Source: CF-39 sp035651155
GTDB taxonomy: Bacteria; Chloroflexota; Limnocylindria; P2-11E
Direction of reading: 5' to 3'
Assembly: GCA_035651155.1 (NCBI GenBank)
Contig: DASRGG010000005.1
Location: 62,001 to 126,000, forward strand
Length of the DNA stretch: 64,000 bases
Both the position numbers and the translations under genes were made by a program. Position 1 is the first letter of the stretch; every line of letters begins with the position of its first letter. Positions 33,587 through 42,612 of the stretch are shown here, piece after piece. Below the pieces are notes generated by a model. The model did not search any database. It saw nothing but the letters and a program-made list of their open reading frames with translations, and had not been told where the DNA came from.

Positions 33587-36301
33587 TCATGGGACGAAGG
33601 TCACCGGGCGCGTCGCGCCCGCCCCGAACCAGCGGACACCTTCCGACACCAGATCGATCGTCGCCGACGCGGCGCCCGCGGGCACGGGGCCGAGCGCGAC
33701 GGAGAGCGCGATCGTCTCGCCGGGCGCGACGTCGCGCGGCAGCGCGGTCCGCGGGCCGTCCCACACGAGGACGTTGCCGGCGGCGTCGTACCAGTGCACC
33801 GACGCGCGCACCGGGGCGGGCCCGCCGGCGGTCCAGAGCGCGCTCGTGACGTTCGTGACCGTGGTCTGCGCGACCGGCGCCGCGCGCGACACCGACAGCG
33901 GACCGGTCGGCAGCCGCGCGCGGTAGTCGGCGACGACGAGCAGCGGCACGTCGCCGGTCGCGATGCCGAGGCCGCTGAACCACGCGACGCCCTCGCGGAC
34001 CAGGTCCACGCGCGCGCGATACGCGCCCGGCGCGAGCGGCGCGTCGACCGCGACCTGGTAGCTGCCCGACGCGCCCGGCGCGACGTCCGCGGCGAGCGCG
34101 GTGCGGGCGCCGTCCCAGAGGACGACGTTCCCGCTCGCGTCGACGACGTGCGCGGCGAGGCGCACGGGGTTCGCGCCGGCCGCGGGCCACGCGAGGATGC
34201 CGTCGTTGCGGACGCCGACCGTCACACTGGCGCGCTCGCCGGGAAGGAGCGTCGCGATCGCGCCCGGCGTGTACGAGGCCGCGAAGCCCGAGGTCACCGA
34301 GTAGGTGATGTCGCGCGTGGGAACGCCCTCGCCGCTGAACCACGACACGCCTTCCTGGACGAGGTCGAGCCGCAGCGTGTACGTGCCGAGATCGGCGGGC
34401 GCGCTGACCGGCAGCTGCACGGTAACGGTCTGCCCGGGTTGGACGTCGGCCGTGAATGGGGCCCGCGCCCCGTCCCAGAGCACGGTCGTGCCCCCGCGCA
34501 GCCAGTGGTAGGAGAGGCGGACCGGGTTCGCGCCGGCCGCGGCCCAGGATCGGGTCCCGGTGTTCACGAGCGTCACCGCGAGCGCCGTCGCGGGCGCGCC
34601 GCTGACGAGCGTCGCGCTGGTGGCGGTCGTCGCGTACGACGCGCCGAGGCCCGACCCGACCGCGACGGCGACGTCCGCGGGTGCCACGCCGTACGCGGAG
34701 AACCAGCCGATGCCCTCGCGCACGAGGTCGAAGCGCAGCGTGTACGCGCCGCGCGTCGGCGGCGCGAGCACGGTCGCCGTGGTCGTGACGGTGGCGCCGG
34801 GCTGCACGTCGCTCGGCAGCGTCGCGCGGACGCCGTCCCAGACGACGACGTTGCCGTTCGCGTCGAGCCAGTGGTACGAGAGGTGGACGGGGTTCGTGCC
34901 GCCGGCGGCCCAGATGCCGGGCGACGTGTTCGTCAGCGTGACCTTCGCGCTGAAGAGGTCGCCGGAGGTCACCGAGCGCGCCACCGCGCTCGTGTCGTAC
35001 CTCGCGCCGAAGGGCGGCAGCGTCGCGGTCACCGCGCGCAGCGCGTTGAGGCGCCCCGCCCCGTACGCGACGTCGGGGCCCGGCGGACCGAGGTCGTCGG
35101 CGGTGGACTCGAGGCGCTGCAGGACCTGCGTCGCGGTGAGGCTCGGGTCCATTCCCAGGAGGAGCGCGGCGAGGCCGGTCGCGAAGGGCGTCGCCTGCGA
35201 GGTGCCGGAGAACGCGGCGTAGCTCATCGAGCCGCCGCGGTCCGATTGGTACGTCGGGTAGTGCGGCGTCGTGCTCACGATGCGGACGCCCGGCGCCGAC
35301 ACGCCGACCTGCGGGCCCTGCGTGGAGAACGGCGCGATCGTGTCGTCGGTGGAGGTCGCGCCGACCGCGAGCACGCCGGGATAGCCGGCCGGGTACTCGA
35401 CGAGGTTCCGCGTGTTGAGGCAGCGCGTCGACGCGACGCCGCAGTTGCCCGCGGCGGCGATGATGAGCACGTTGCGCTGGATCGCGTACTGCACGGCCGA
35501 CTGGAGCGTGCCGCTGTCGCTCGACGAGCCGAGGCTGATGTTGACCGCGCGCGCGCCGTGATCGACCGCGTACACGATCGCCTGCGCGATGTCCGAGATC
35601 GATCCGCTGCCGGTGCAGTCGAGCGCCTTGATCGGAAGGATGCGCGCGTTCGGCGCGATGCCGACGATGCCGATCCCGTTGTTCGCGTCCGCGGCGATGA
35701 CCCCGGCGACGTGCGTGCCGTGTGAGTTGTCGTCCGTGCCGGCCGTGTCGGCGTTGCAGCCCGTCGCCTGCGCCGACAGGATCGTCGTCCCCGGAAGGAC
35801 GACGCCCGCGAGGTCGGGGTGGCCGGCGTCGACGCCGGTATCGATGACGGCGACGGTCGTCGGCGTGGTCGCGGTCACGAGGTCGCGCGCGCGATCGAGG
35901 AGGATCTTCCTCGCGCCCCACTGGCCGAGGCCGACGTACGGGTCGGTCGTCCAGAGCGGATCGTTCGGCGTGAAGTCGAGGTGCACGCGCGCGTCGTTCT
36001 CGACCCGCAGGACGCCGGGCCGCGCGGCCAGCGCCGCGAGGAGGACGGCGCCGTCGGCGCCGCGCTCGAGCGGCGCCGCGATGCGGGTCACGCCGATGCC
36101 GCGGAGCTCGACCTCCACGACGCCGCCCACCGCGGCCGCGGCGGCGGCATGGTCGGCGTCGGTCGTCCCGGCCGCGAACTGGACGAGGACGCGAACGGTC
36201 TCCGCCGGCACGGACGCCGCCCGAGCGGGCGACGGGCCGGCCGCCAGCATCGCGGCGACGACCAGGGCGATGCCGACCCGGCCGAGGGCGCTTCCGTGCA
36301 C
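33587..36301 (-). CDS. Subtilisin-like S8 serine protease with four Ig-like repeats
   Basis: A 904-residue exported protease. Signal peptide ~1-29, inhibitor-type propeptide ~30-105 (VRVLVQFAAGTTDADHAAAAAA), catalytic domain ~115-430 with Asp154 (VAVIDTGVDAGHPDL), His194 (NSHGTHVAG), the oxyanion asparagine in AAAGNCG and Ser near 370 (FSGTSQATPFATG). The C-terminus has four copies of the same ~110-residue repeat found in the amidase and SpoIID genes (YHWLDANGNVVVWDG, EGIGWFS). The start is GTG 36301. It follows mreC at 30 nt and may be cotranscribed with mreBC. Confidence 0.88.
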   Translation of the reverse strand: MHGSALGRVGIALVVAAMLAAGPSPARAASVPAETVRVLVQFAAGTTDADHAAAAAAVGGVVEVELRGIGVTRIAAPLERGADGAVLLAALAARPGVLRVENDARVHLDFTPNDPLWTTDPYVGLGQWGARKILLDRARDLVTATTPTTVAVIDTGVDAGHPDLAGVVLPGTTILSAQATGCNADTAGTDDNSHGTHVAGVIAADANNGIGIVGIAPNARILPIKALDCTGSGSISDIAQAIVYAVDHGARAVNISLGSSSDSGTLQSAVQYAIQRNVLIIAAAGNCGVASTRCLNTRNLVEYPAGYPGVLAVGATSTDDTIAPFSTQGPQVGVSAPGVRIVSTTPHYPTYQSDRGGSMSYAAFSGTSQATPFATGLAALLLGMDPSLTATQVLQRLESTADDLGPPGPDVAYGAGRLNALRAVTATLPPFGARYDTSAVARSVTSGDLFSAKVTLTNTSPGIWAAGGTNPVHLSYHWLDANGNVVVWDGVRATLPSDVQPGATVTTTATVLAPPTRGAYTLRFDLVREGIGWFSAYGVAPADVAVAVGSGLGASYATTATSATLVSGAPATALAVTLVNTGTRSWAAAGANPVRLSYHWLRGGTTVLWDGARAPFTADVQPGQTVTVQLPVSAPADLGTYTLRLDLVQEGVSWFSGEGVPTRDITYSVTSGFAASYTPGAIATLLPGERASVTVGVRNDGILAWPAAGANPVRLAAHVVDASGNVVLWDGARTALAADVAPGASGSYQVAVDAPLAPGAYRARVDLVREGVAWFSGLGIATGDVPLLVVADYRARLPTGPLSVSRAAPVAQTTVTNVTSALWTAGGPAPVRASVHWYDAAGNVLVWDGPRTALPRDVAPGETIALSVALGPVPAGAASATIDLVSEGVRWFGAGATRPVTFVP

Positions 36302-36331
36302 AGAAGGATTATTCGACGCGGGGCCGGGAAG

Positions 36332-37174
36332 TTATGGGGTCGTCCGCACGACGAGCACGTTCTCGAGGCGGCGGAGGTCCACGGCCGGAGCGATGATCGC
36401 GCGTTGATACGCCGCCGCCTCCGCGTTCTGCAGCTGGACCACTTTCCCGATCACCAGTCCCTTCGGATACAGGGAGCGCAGCTCCTCGCCGAGCCCCAGG
36501 CCGGCCGTCACGACGACGTCGCCGGGCCGCACCTTCTCGGTCTGGAGGATCCATTCCATGATCAGCGCGTCCCCGTACTGGCCGCGGACGATGCCCGTCG
36601 CGCGCGATCCCTCCACCAGCGCGGAGAGCGTCGACGCCGGGTCCGTGACGAGGAGCACCTTGCTGTAGTTCGCGCCGGCCTCGGTGATGCGGCCCACCAG
36701 GCCCTGGTCCGACACGACCACGTGACCGGCCTTCACGCCCTCGTTCGTGCCGACGCCGAGCACGACGGTCGCGAGGATGTTCGAGGGGTCGCGCGCGATC
36801 ACGGTCGCGCGCACCGTGTCGAACGGCAGCGTCTTCGCGACCTCGCCCAGCTTCGCGGCCTGTTGCGCCGCGAACGCGGCCTCGCGCAGCTTCACGTTCT
36901 CGAGCGTGAGGCGGTCGACCTCCTCGCGGAGATTCGCGTTGTCCGCACGCAGGCGCTGGATCTCGGCGATCGCCTGCGTGAATTGGTTCACGGTGATGCC
37001 CGCGTCGGCGAGGACGCGCTGCACCGGCACGAGCAGCTCGGTGCCGGTCGTCGCGAGCGAGCGCAGCGGATCCCAGTTCCGCGCGAGGAGCAGGAGCGTG
37101 GACACGACCAGCAGGGCCGCGAACGATCGGACGAAGCCGTTCTGGGCGCGGCGGGTCCGACCCAGGCTTGCCAC
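36332..37174 (-). CDS. mreC: Rod shape-determining protein MreC
   Basis: A 280-residue protein with one N-terminal membrane helix (FVRSFAALLVVSTLLLLAR), a coiled coil (residues ~63-110, EIQRLRADNANLREEVDRLTLENVKL) and the MreC beta domains (VIARDPSNILATVVLGVGTNEGVKAGHVVVSDQGLVGRITE). MreC connects cytoplasmic MreB to the periplasmic or outer wall synthesis machinery. The start is GTG 37174, 3 nt after the mreB stop. The usual next gene, mreD, is missing; a secreted protease gene takes that place. Confidence 0.93.
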   Translation of the reverse strand: MASLGRTRRAQNGFVRSFAALLVVSTLLLLARNWDPLRSLATTGTELLVPVQRVLADAGITVNQFTQAIAEIQRLRADNANLREEVDRLTLENVKLREAAFAAQQAAKLGEVAKTLPFDTVRATVIARDPSNILATVVLGVGTNEGVKAGHVVVSDQGLVGRITEAGANYSKVLLVTDPASTLSALVEGSRATGIVRGQYGDALIMEWILQTEKVRPGDVVVTAGLGLGEELRSLYPKGLVIGKVVQLQNAEAAAYQRAIIAPAVDLRRLENVLVVRTTP

Positions 37175-37177
37175 GCG

Positions 37178-38227
37178 CTACCGCGGCGCCATCTCGTAGG
37201 TCTCCATCACCAGGCTGCGGTCGTAGGTGACGAGATCCTCGAGGATCTTGCCGCACCCGCGCACCACGCACGTCAGCGGATCCTCCGCCACGTGCACGGC
37301 CATCTGCGTCGCCTCGGCGACGCGCGTGTCGAGACCGCGCAAGAGGGCGCCGCCGCCCGCGAGGTAGATGCCCTGGTCCATGACGTCCGCGACGAGCTCG
37401 GGCGGCGTCTCCTCGATGGTGAGCTTGATCGCGTCGACGATCTGCTCCACCGACGGCTCGATGGCCTCGCGGATCTGCGCGCTCGTCACCTCGATCGATC
37501 GCGGCAGGCCCGTCAGCAGATCGCGGCCGCGGAAGAACGTGGAGACCTCTTCGTCGAGCGGGTACGCGGAGCCGATCGCGATCTTGATGTCCTCGGCGGT
37601 GCGCTCGCCCATGAGGAGATTGAACTCGCGCCGCGCGTACGCGACGATGTCGGCGTCCATCTCGTCGCCGCCGATGCGGATCGAGCGGGAGACGACGATG
37701 CCGCCGAGCGAGGTCACCGCGACCTCGGTCGTGCCGCCGCCGATGTCCACGATCATCGAGCCGGACGGCTCGTTCACCGGAAGACCCGCGCCGATCGCCG
37801 CGGCCATCGGCTCTTCCACCAGACGCGCCCAGCGCGCGCCGGCCTGCATCGCGGCGTCCTGCACCGCGCGCTTCTCCACCTCGGTCACACCCGACGGGAT
37901 CCCGACGACGACGCGCGGTCGCGGAAAGAGCAGCGCGCGGTCGTGCACCTTGTCGATGTAGTGCTTGAGCATGAGCTCGGTCATGTCAGCGTCGCTGATG
38001 ACGCCGTCCTTCAGCGGACGGATCGCGACGATGCCGGCCGGCGTGCGACCGACCATGCGCTTCGCCTCGGCGCCGATCGCGAGCGGCGCGCCCGTGCGCA
38101 CGTCCTTCGCGACGACCGAGGGCTCGGCGATGACGATGCCGCGCCCACGCACCCAGACGAGCGTGTTCGCAGTGCCGAGGTCGATACCGATGTCACGTGA
38201 GAAGAGGCCGAACAGGCCATCGAGCAC
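37178..38227 (-). CDS. mreB: Rod shape-determining actin homologue MreB
   Basis: A 349-residue actin-fold ATPase. The phosphate 1 loop is DIGIDLGTANTLVWVRGRG, the connecting segment is VVVGIPSGVTEVEKRAV, the phosphate 2 motif is MIVDIGGGTTEVAVTSLGG and the adenosine motif is GIYLAGGGALLRGLD. It forms cytoplasmic filaments that guide cell-wall elongation. The start is GTG 38227 (VLDGLFGLFSRDIG), with a weak GGGAA site upstream; upstream in-frame codons are non-coding. It is the first gene of mreBC; the NlpC/P60 hydrolase precedes it by 98 nt. Length matches the family. Confidence 0.95.
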   Translation of the reverse strand: MLDGLFGLFSRDIGIDLGTANTLVWVRGRGIVIAEPSVVAKDVRTGAPLAIGAEAKRMVGRTPAGIVAIRPLKDGVISDADMTELMLKHYIDKVHDRALLFPRPRVVVGIPSGVTEVEKRAVQDAAMQAGARWARLVEEPMAAAIGAGLPVNEPSGSMIVDIGGGTTEVAVTSLGGIVVSRSIRIGGDEMDADIVAYARREFNLLMGERTAEDIKIAIGSAYPLDEEVSTFFRGRDLLTGLPRSIEVTSAQIREAIEPSVEQIVDAIKLTIEETPPELVADVMDQGIYLAGGGALLRGLDTRVAEATQMAVHVAEDPLTCVVRGCGKILEDLVTYDRSLVMETYEMAPR

Positions 38228-38325
38228 GGCGAGCTGATTCCCTTCCGATGCGCAGCCGGATCGCTCGAAGCATAACGGCGTGTGAACGCGAAACGCGCGC
38301 GTGAGGCGCGCCGATCGGTCGGCTG

Positions 38326-39696
38326 CTAGTCGCGCGTCGTCGGCGTCGGCGTCCGATTGGGGGTCGGCGCGGGCGCGACGGTCGTGCCGGACGTGCGTGT
38401 CGACGTCGCGGTCGGTCGGATGGTCGCCGTCGGACGCGGCGTCGGGCGCGGCGTGGGCCGTGGCGTCGTCGGCCGCCGCGTGGGCGCGGGCGTGGCCGGA
38501 CGGCGGAAGACCGGAGCGCGTGTCGGGTCCGGCGCGGGCGCGCCGGGGACGAGGCGGGCCTCGCCGGCGCCCGACAGTCCGGAGAGGCGGATGGGCTGGT
38601 AGCGGCTGTCGTACGCGACGACGCGGTGGACGGCCCGCGGCGGCGTCTCCTCGTACACCCACATCGCGGTGTGCTCGGCGTTCGCCCAGGCCTCGAAGAT
38701 CCGGATGTGCCCGAAATGGGCCGGATCGCGTCCGGTGGTGAGGTTCACCGCGTCTCCGGGCCGGAGGTCCTCCTTGCTGATCGGGAAGGACACGTTCCAG
38801 ATGGAGTCGGTGGTGTAGCGCGAGACGCCCCAGGTCCAGCTCACGTACGCCGAGCAGTCCATCCCGCCGGCGGTGGAGCTGCCGCCCCAGACGTAGCGGA
38901 GGCCGAGCAGGCTCGCGGCGCGCTCGAGGATGCGGTTGCGGATGGCGACGGTGGGGTCCGCGACGACGACGGCCGGCTCGGGCGCCGGAGGCGGTGGTGG
39001 CGGCGGGACGGGAGCGGGCGCGCTCGCGCCGCGCGGATCGCCGGTGAAGGTGCCGACGGCGGTGCGCAGCAGCGGCTCGAACGCGCTCCACGCGCCGTCG
39101 GCCGCGGCGGCGCGGACGACGAGGACGCGATCCGAATCGCGCGAGTAGAGGAACCGCGTGAGGACGTGCAGGCCTTCGTAGGTCGCCTCGTCCTCGCGCG
39201 TCGTGAAGTGCGGAACGCTGCCGAGCTCGCGGTCGCCGCGCACCGTCCGGTCCATCAGGAGGATGTCGCTGCCCTCGCGGGCGACGCCGACCGAGATGAC
39301 GGCGGTGGCGTCGGCGATCAGGCCGCTCGTGACCGGGATCGGGGCGGCATACAGCCGCGGGTCGCCCACGCGGACCTGAAAGCGCGCGACCTCCTGGACC
39401 GGCTCGGGCGGGTCGGACACGGGGTTGAGCGCGGTGTCCGGGCTGCGCACCCAGCCGGCGGGTGGCGTGATCGAGATGCCGAGCTCGGCGTCCGCGAAGC
39501 GCTCGGTCCTGGGCAGGTCGGGGTCGCGCAGCTCGGTGGGCTGGACGTGCACGGGCGAGGTGATCGCGACGGCCTCGTCGAGCGCGCCCGCGTGGCGGGA
39601 GCCCGGCATCGGGGCGGCGACGACGAGGATGGCGGCGACGGCCAGCAGGGCACGCTGCGCCACAGGGAAAAGGAAGGCTCCCACCTGGGCTACCAA
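38326..39696 (-). CDS. NlpC/P60-family cell-wall endopeptidase with Pro/Thr-rich tail
   Basis: A 456-residue exported protein. A signal segment lies near residues 10-30 (VAQRALLAVAAILVVAAP). An unassigned domain follows to ~225, then a poly-proline linker (PAPVPPPPPPPAPEP). The NlpC/P60 domain has the nucleophile cysteine in LRYVWGGSSTAGGMDCSAY and the catalytic histidine in PAHFGHIRIFEA. The C-terminal ~80 residues are Pro/Thr/Arg repeats (RPTPRPTPRPTATIRPTAT). NlpC/P60 enzymes cut D-Glu-mesoDAP links in the peptide stem. The start is TTG 39696; GTG 39684 is possible. Its location next to mreBC suits a cell-wall role. Confidence 0.85.
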   Translation of the reverse strand: MVAQVGAFLFPVAQRALLAVAAILVVAAPMPGSRHAGALDEAVAITSPVHVQPTELRDPDLPRTERFADAELGISITPPAGWVRSPDTALNPVSDPPEPVQEVARFQVRVGDPRLYAAPIPVTSGLIADATAVISVGVAREGSDILLMDRTVRGDRELGSVPHFTTREDEATYEGLHVLTRFLYSRDSDRVLVVRAAAADGAWSAFEPLLRTAVGTFTGDPRGASAPAPVPPPPPPPAPEPAVVVADPTVAIRNRILERAASLLGLRYVWGGSSTAGGMDCSAYVSWTWGVSRYTTDSIWNVSFPISKEDLRPGDAVNLTTGRDPAHFGHIRIFEAWANAEHTAMWVYEETPPRAVHRVVAYDSRYQPIRLSGLSGAGEARLVPGAPAPDPTRAPVFRRPATPAPTRRPTTPRPTPRPTPRPTATIRPTATSTRTSGTTVAPAPTPNRTPTPTTRD

Positions 39697-39742
39697 CGAA
39701 CCGAGCGGTGACGCGTTTCAGCCTGCGACGTGCTTGACACCG

Positions 39743-40411
39743 CTACGCCAGCGCGCCGGCGCGCCGCAGGCTCACCCAGCGGCCCGCGCCGAACACGAGA
39801 TGATCGACGACCTCGATGCCGAGCAGCCGTCCCGCGGCGACCGCGTCGCGCGTCGTCTTGATGTCGTCGCCCGACGGGGTCGGATCGCCGCTCGGATGGT
39901 TGTGCGCCAGGAGGATGCCGGGCGCGTTGCGGCGGACCGCGTCCCCGAAGAGCTCGGCGATGCGCACCGTCGTCCCCGACACGCTGCCGCGGTACAAAGG
40001 AGTGACCGCCACGAGGCGCTGCTTGCGCGAGAGCAGCGCGACGACGAGCGCCTCGCGCTCGAGATGCGCGAAGTGCGGCGCGAGCGCGACCGCGGCGAGC
40101 TCCGGCGTGTCGCACCGCTCGCCGTCCGCGCCGGCGATGACGACGCGCCGTCCGAGCTCGCACGCCGCGACGACGCGGCCCGCGGTCGCGGGACCGAGCC
40201 GCGCGCGCAGGCTCGCGACGTCGGCCTGACCGAGCGCGCGCAGTCCGCCCACCCCGCGCAGGAGCTCGTTCGCCATCACCAGCGCGGACCGCGCGCGCGT
40301 GCCGCTGCCGATGAGGAGGGCGAGGAGCTCGTCGTCGGAGAGCGCCTGCGCGCCGCGCGCGGCAAGCCGCTCGCGCGGACGCACGGACTCGGGCCACTCG
40401 TGGATCGGCAC
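39743..40411 (-). CDS. radC: RadC-like JAB-domain protein (UPF0758)
   Basis: A 222-residue protein with the N-terminal helix-hairpin-helix part (RERLAARGAQALSDDELLALLIGSGTR) and C-terminal JAB/MPN domain. The metal motif is AHNHPSGDPTPSGDD, following LLAHNH with the upstream VSGTTVRIAELFGDAVRRNAPG strand. Despite the name, a DNA repair role is not established for the family. The start is GTG 40411, where family similarity starts (VPIHEWPESVRPRERL). The gene is divergent from the PIN remnant at 40516. Confidence 0.88.
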   Translation of the reverse strand: MPIHEWPESVRPRERLAARGAQALSDDELLALLIGSGTRARSALVMANELLRGVGGLRALGQADVASLRARLGPATAGRVVAACELGRRVVIAGADGERCDTPELAAVALAPHFAHLEREALVVALLSRKQRLVAVTPLYRGSVSGTTVRIAELFGDAVRRNAPGILLAHNHPSGDPTPSGDDIKTTRDAVAAGRLLGIEVVDHLVFGAGRWVSLRRAGALA

Positions 40412-40425
40412 CCTGCCTTGAGATC

Positions 40426-40457
40426 GGCAGGTCCTGCCTGGTCCGGAAAACCGGACC
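40426..40457. promoter_or_regulatory. Two adjacent perfect inverted repeats between radC and a PIN gene
   Basis: GGCAGG-T-CCTGCC at 40426-40438 is followed by GGTCCGG-AAAA-CCGGACC at 40440-40457. They lie just upstream of the radC start on one side and of the PIN-like frame on the other. They may be operator sites for a lost antitoxin or hairpins in a transcript. Confidence 0.4.
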
Positions 40458-40515
40458 TCGCGGTCGCCGAGCTCGCGCGCCAGAAACGAGAGAACGGACC
40501 TCTGACACCGGCGCG

Positions 40516-40869
40516 TTGCCGGCCGCCGAGCGCGACGACCGCCGGATGTGGGCGCTGCGCGCGGGATACCTGGTGGAGGGTGTCGTGCCGGTGGTACCGG
40601 CGGGCGTGCTCGCCGAAGCGTGGCACGGCGGCGCACGTCAGGCCAGGCTCGTTCAGCTCCTTGCGATGTGCGAGATCGAGGATCTGAACGAGCGGCGGGC
40701 GCGACAGGTCGGCGCGCTCGCGGCCGCGACGCGACACGACGACGTCGTGGACGTGAGCGTTGTGGAAGGGACGGCCCGTCGAGGCGATGGGATCGTGACG
40801 ACCGACCCCACCGACATCGCCGCGATCACGCATGCCGCGAACGCATCGATCCGGATCACGGTGATCTAG
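40516..40869 (+). pseudogene. PIN-domain protein lacking a usable start upstream of its first catalytic residue
   Basis: The frame encodes a recognisable PIN domain: SDTGALPAAERDDRRMWALR (upstream part), VVPVVPAGVLAEAWHGGARQARL and DVVDVSVVEGTARRGDGIVTTDPTDI. The first aspartate (SDTGAL) lies before the only standard start, TTG 40516. No ATG, GTG or TTG occurs in this frame over the preceding ~100 nt, where the gene abuts the divergent radC. So the toxin is probably dead or lacks part of the active site. No antitoxin is visible. A CTG at 40438 would be an alternative start. Confidence 0.55.
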
Positions 40870-40887
40870 CGTCCGGCAGGCCGCCGG

Positions 40888-41421
40888 CTACTGGCCGATC
40901 TTCTCCGTCGCGTCGCGCGCCGGGACCGCGCCCACGGCCCTGCCGCCGGCGTGCACGGTCCAGTCGCGCTCGTCGAAGTCCTTCGTGCAGAAGGGGCAGA
41001 TGTTCCATTCGGGACGGATGAGCTTCCCGCACGAGGGGCACTGCCGCTTCAGGCGGGTGCGGCAGGTGGGACAGAGGATGTAGTCGTCGTGCACGCGCTC
41101 CCGGCAGGTCGGACAGACGAGGCGCTGCTCCGCCTCCGCGAGGAGGCTCTCCTCCGCGAGCTGCCGCTCGTACGCCTCGCCGAGCGTCTCGCGCGGACGG
41201 ACGATGAGGTAGAGGAAGAGCCCGAGGATGTTGAGCACGACGACCATGAGGCCCGCGAGGTACGGCAGGATGACGTTCTCGGTCCGCTGCTGCGCGTCGC
41301 GCACCGTCCAGAACACCATCGCGAGGTAGAGCGCGACGACGTACAGGCCGGCGAATCGCACGCCGAGCTGCACGAACGGGTTGTTGACGAAGGCGGTCCA
41401 GAGACCACCGAGATCGGGCAT
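40888..41421 (-). CDS. Membrane protein with C-terminal double zinc ribbon
   Basis: A 177-residue protein with two membrane helices (LGVRFAGLYVVALYLAMVFW; VILPYLAGLMVVVLNILGLFLYLIV), then a coiled segment and two zinc-ribbon units: CPTCRERVHDDYILCPTC and CPSCGKLIRPEWNICPFC. Each has the C-x2-C pairs that bind one zinc ion. Such double zinc ribbons occur in uncharacterised membrane proteins of many bacteria. It is followed by the GMD-like gene on its 5' side (stop-to-start in contact at 41421/41422), so they are probably cotranscribed. Confidence 0.75.
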   Translation of the reverse strand: MPDLGGLWTAFVNNPFVQLGVRFAGLYVVALYLAMVFWTVRDAQQRTENVILPYLAGLMVVVLNILGLFLYLIVRPRETLGEAYERQLAEESLLAEAEQRLVCPTCRERVHDDYILCPTCRTRLKRQCPSCGKLIRPEWNICPFCTKDFDERDWTVHAGGRAVGAVPARDATEKIGQ

Positions 41422-42486
41422 CTAGACCTCCGCGCGCGCCTGCTCGCCGCCTTCGGCCCTCACGCGCTCCCTCCAGTAATCAAGAACGTCGCGCAGCGTC
41501 TGCTCGAACGGGATCTTCGGCTCCCAGCCGGTCGCGGCGCGGAACTTCGTGGGGTCGGCCCACAGGATCGGGACGTCGCTCGGGCGCAGGCGCGCCGGAT
41601 CCTCTTCGGTGCGGATCTTCACCTTGGCGTACGAGAGCAGCACGTCGAGCATCTCGCGGATGGTGTGCGTCCGACCGCTGCCGACGTTGTAGCTCTCCCC
41701 GGGCTCGGCCTTCTCGAGCGCGAGCCAGTAGGCGCGCACGATGTCGCGCACGTCCGAGAGGTCGCGCTTCGTCGTGAGATCGCCGTGCTTGATCACGGGC
41801 GGCAGGATGCCCGCCTCGATCTCGGCGATCTGCTTCGAGAACGTGCTGTCCGCGAAGACCGGACCCCGGCGCGGGCCGGTGTGGTTGAAGCCGCGCGTCA
41901 CGACGAGGTGCAGGCCGTACGACTTGAAGTACTGGTAGGCGAGCTTGTCCTGAGCAACCTTGCTCACCGCGTACGGCGAGAGCGGCCGCAGGGGGTTCGT
42001 CTCCTTCATCGGCACCTCGTCCGGGTGCACGAGGCCGTACTCCTCGCTCGATCCCGCGACGTGCATGCGGATCTGCGTGTCGTGCCGGCGGATCGACTCG
42101 AGGAGGTTGATCTGCGATTGGACGTTGATGTGGAACGTCGAGGCGGGCTCGTCGAAGCTCTCCTGCACGAAGGACTGCGCCGCGAGGTGGAAGATGCGCT
42201 CGGGCAGCACCGACGAGATGAGGTGCTCGACGGACCCGGCGTCGGTGAGGTCGCAGTACAGGAGCGTGACGCGCCCTTTCTTACCCTCGCCGCGCAGGGC
42301 CTGGCCGTCGGTGAAGCGCCCCTCGACGATGTCCACCTTGCGGGCGCGGCGGAGCGGCTCGAGGTTCTCCATGCGCGAGCGCCAGCGGAACGTTCCGTAC
42401 ACCGCGACCTGCGGGTGTTCGGCGAGGAGGTACTCGGCGAGATGGCTGCCGGCCATGCCGGTGATGCCGGTGATCAGAACGCGCAC
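41422..42486 (-). CDS. GDP-mannose 4,6-dehydratase-like extended SDR
   Basis: A 354-residue SDR with the NAD-binding VLITGITGMAGSHLAEYL, the catalytic Y-x3-K in LSPYAVSKVAQD, and HVAGSSEEYG (catalytic serine). The sequence FNHTGPRRGPVFADSTFSKQIAEIE is characteristic of GMD/GDP-sugar dehydratases. The reaction is GDP-mannose to GDP-4-keto-6-deoxymannose, the precursor of GDP-rhamnose or fucose. An insertion with EGRFTDGQALRGEGKKGRV occurs near residue 60, so substrate could differ. The start is GTG 42486. It stands apart from the polysaccharide cluster but would supply it. Confidence 0.85.
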   Translation of the reverse strand: MRVLITGITGMAGSHLAEYLLAEHPQVAVYGTFRWRSRMENLEPLRRARKVDIVEGRFTDGQALRGEGKKGRVTLLYCDLTDAGSVEHLISSVLPERIFHLAAQSFVQESFDEPASTFHINVQSQINLLESIRRHDTQIRMHVAGSSEEYGLVHPDEVPMKETNPLRPLSPYAVSKVAQDKLAYQYFKSYGLHLVVTRGFNHTGPRRGPVFADSTFSKQIAEIEAGILPPVIKHGDLTTKRDLSDVRDIVRAYWLALEKAEPGESYNVGSGRTHTIREMLDVLLSYAKVKIRTEEDPARLRPSDVPILWADPTKFRAATGWEPKIPFEQTLRDVLDYWRERVRAEGGEQARAEV

Positions 42487-42612
42487 AGGAGGCGAAGCCT
42501 AGCAAAGCGGATGCCGCGGCTGGTCGCTTCCCGGTCTCGCGTGCTTGGCGAAGGCCCCTCGAGGTCGCGACCCACGAGCAGGTCGTTCCCTCCCGACGGG
42601 CAGACTACGCGG

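Noticed and set aside
30283..33849. Long plus-strand open frame opposite the SpoIID gene
   Set aside because: Same antisense high-GC artefact; no domain or signal, while the minus strand has a full secreted enzyme.
25802..36301. The repeated DNA within the amidase, SpoIID and protease genes as a mobile or satellite repeat
   Set aside because: The similarity follows protein domain boundaries and codon frame, so it reflects repeated protein domains.
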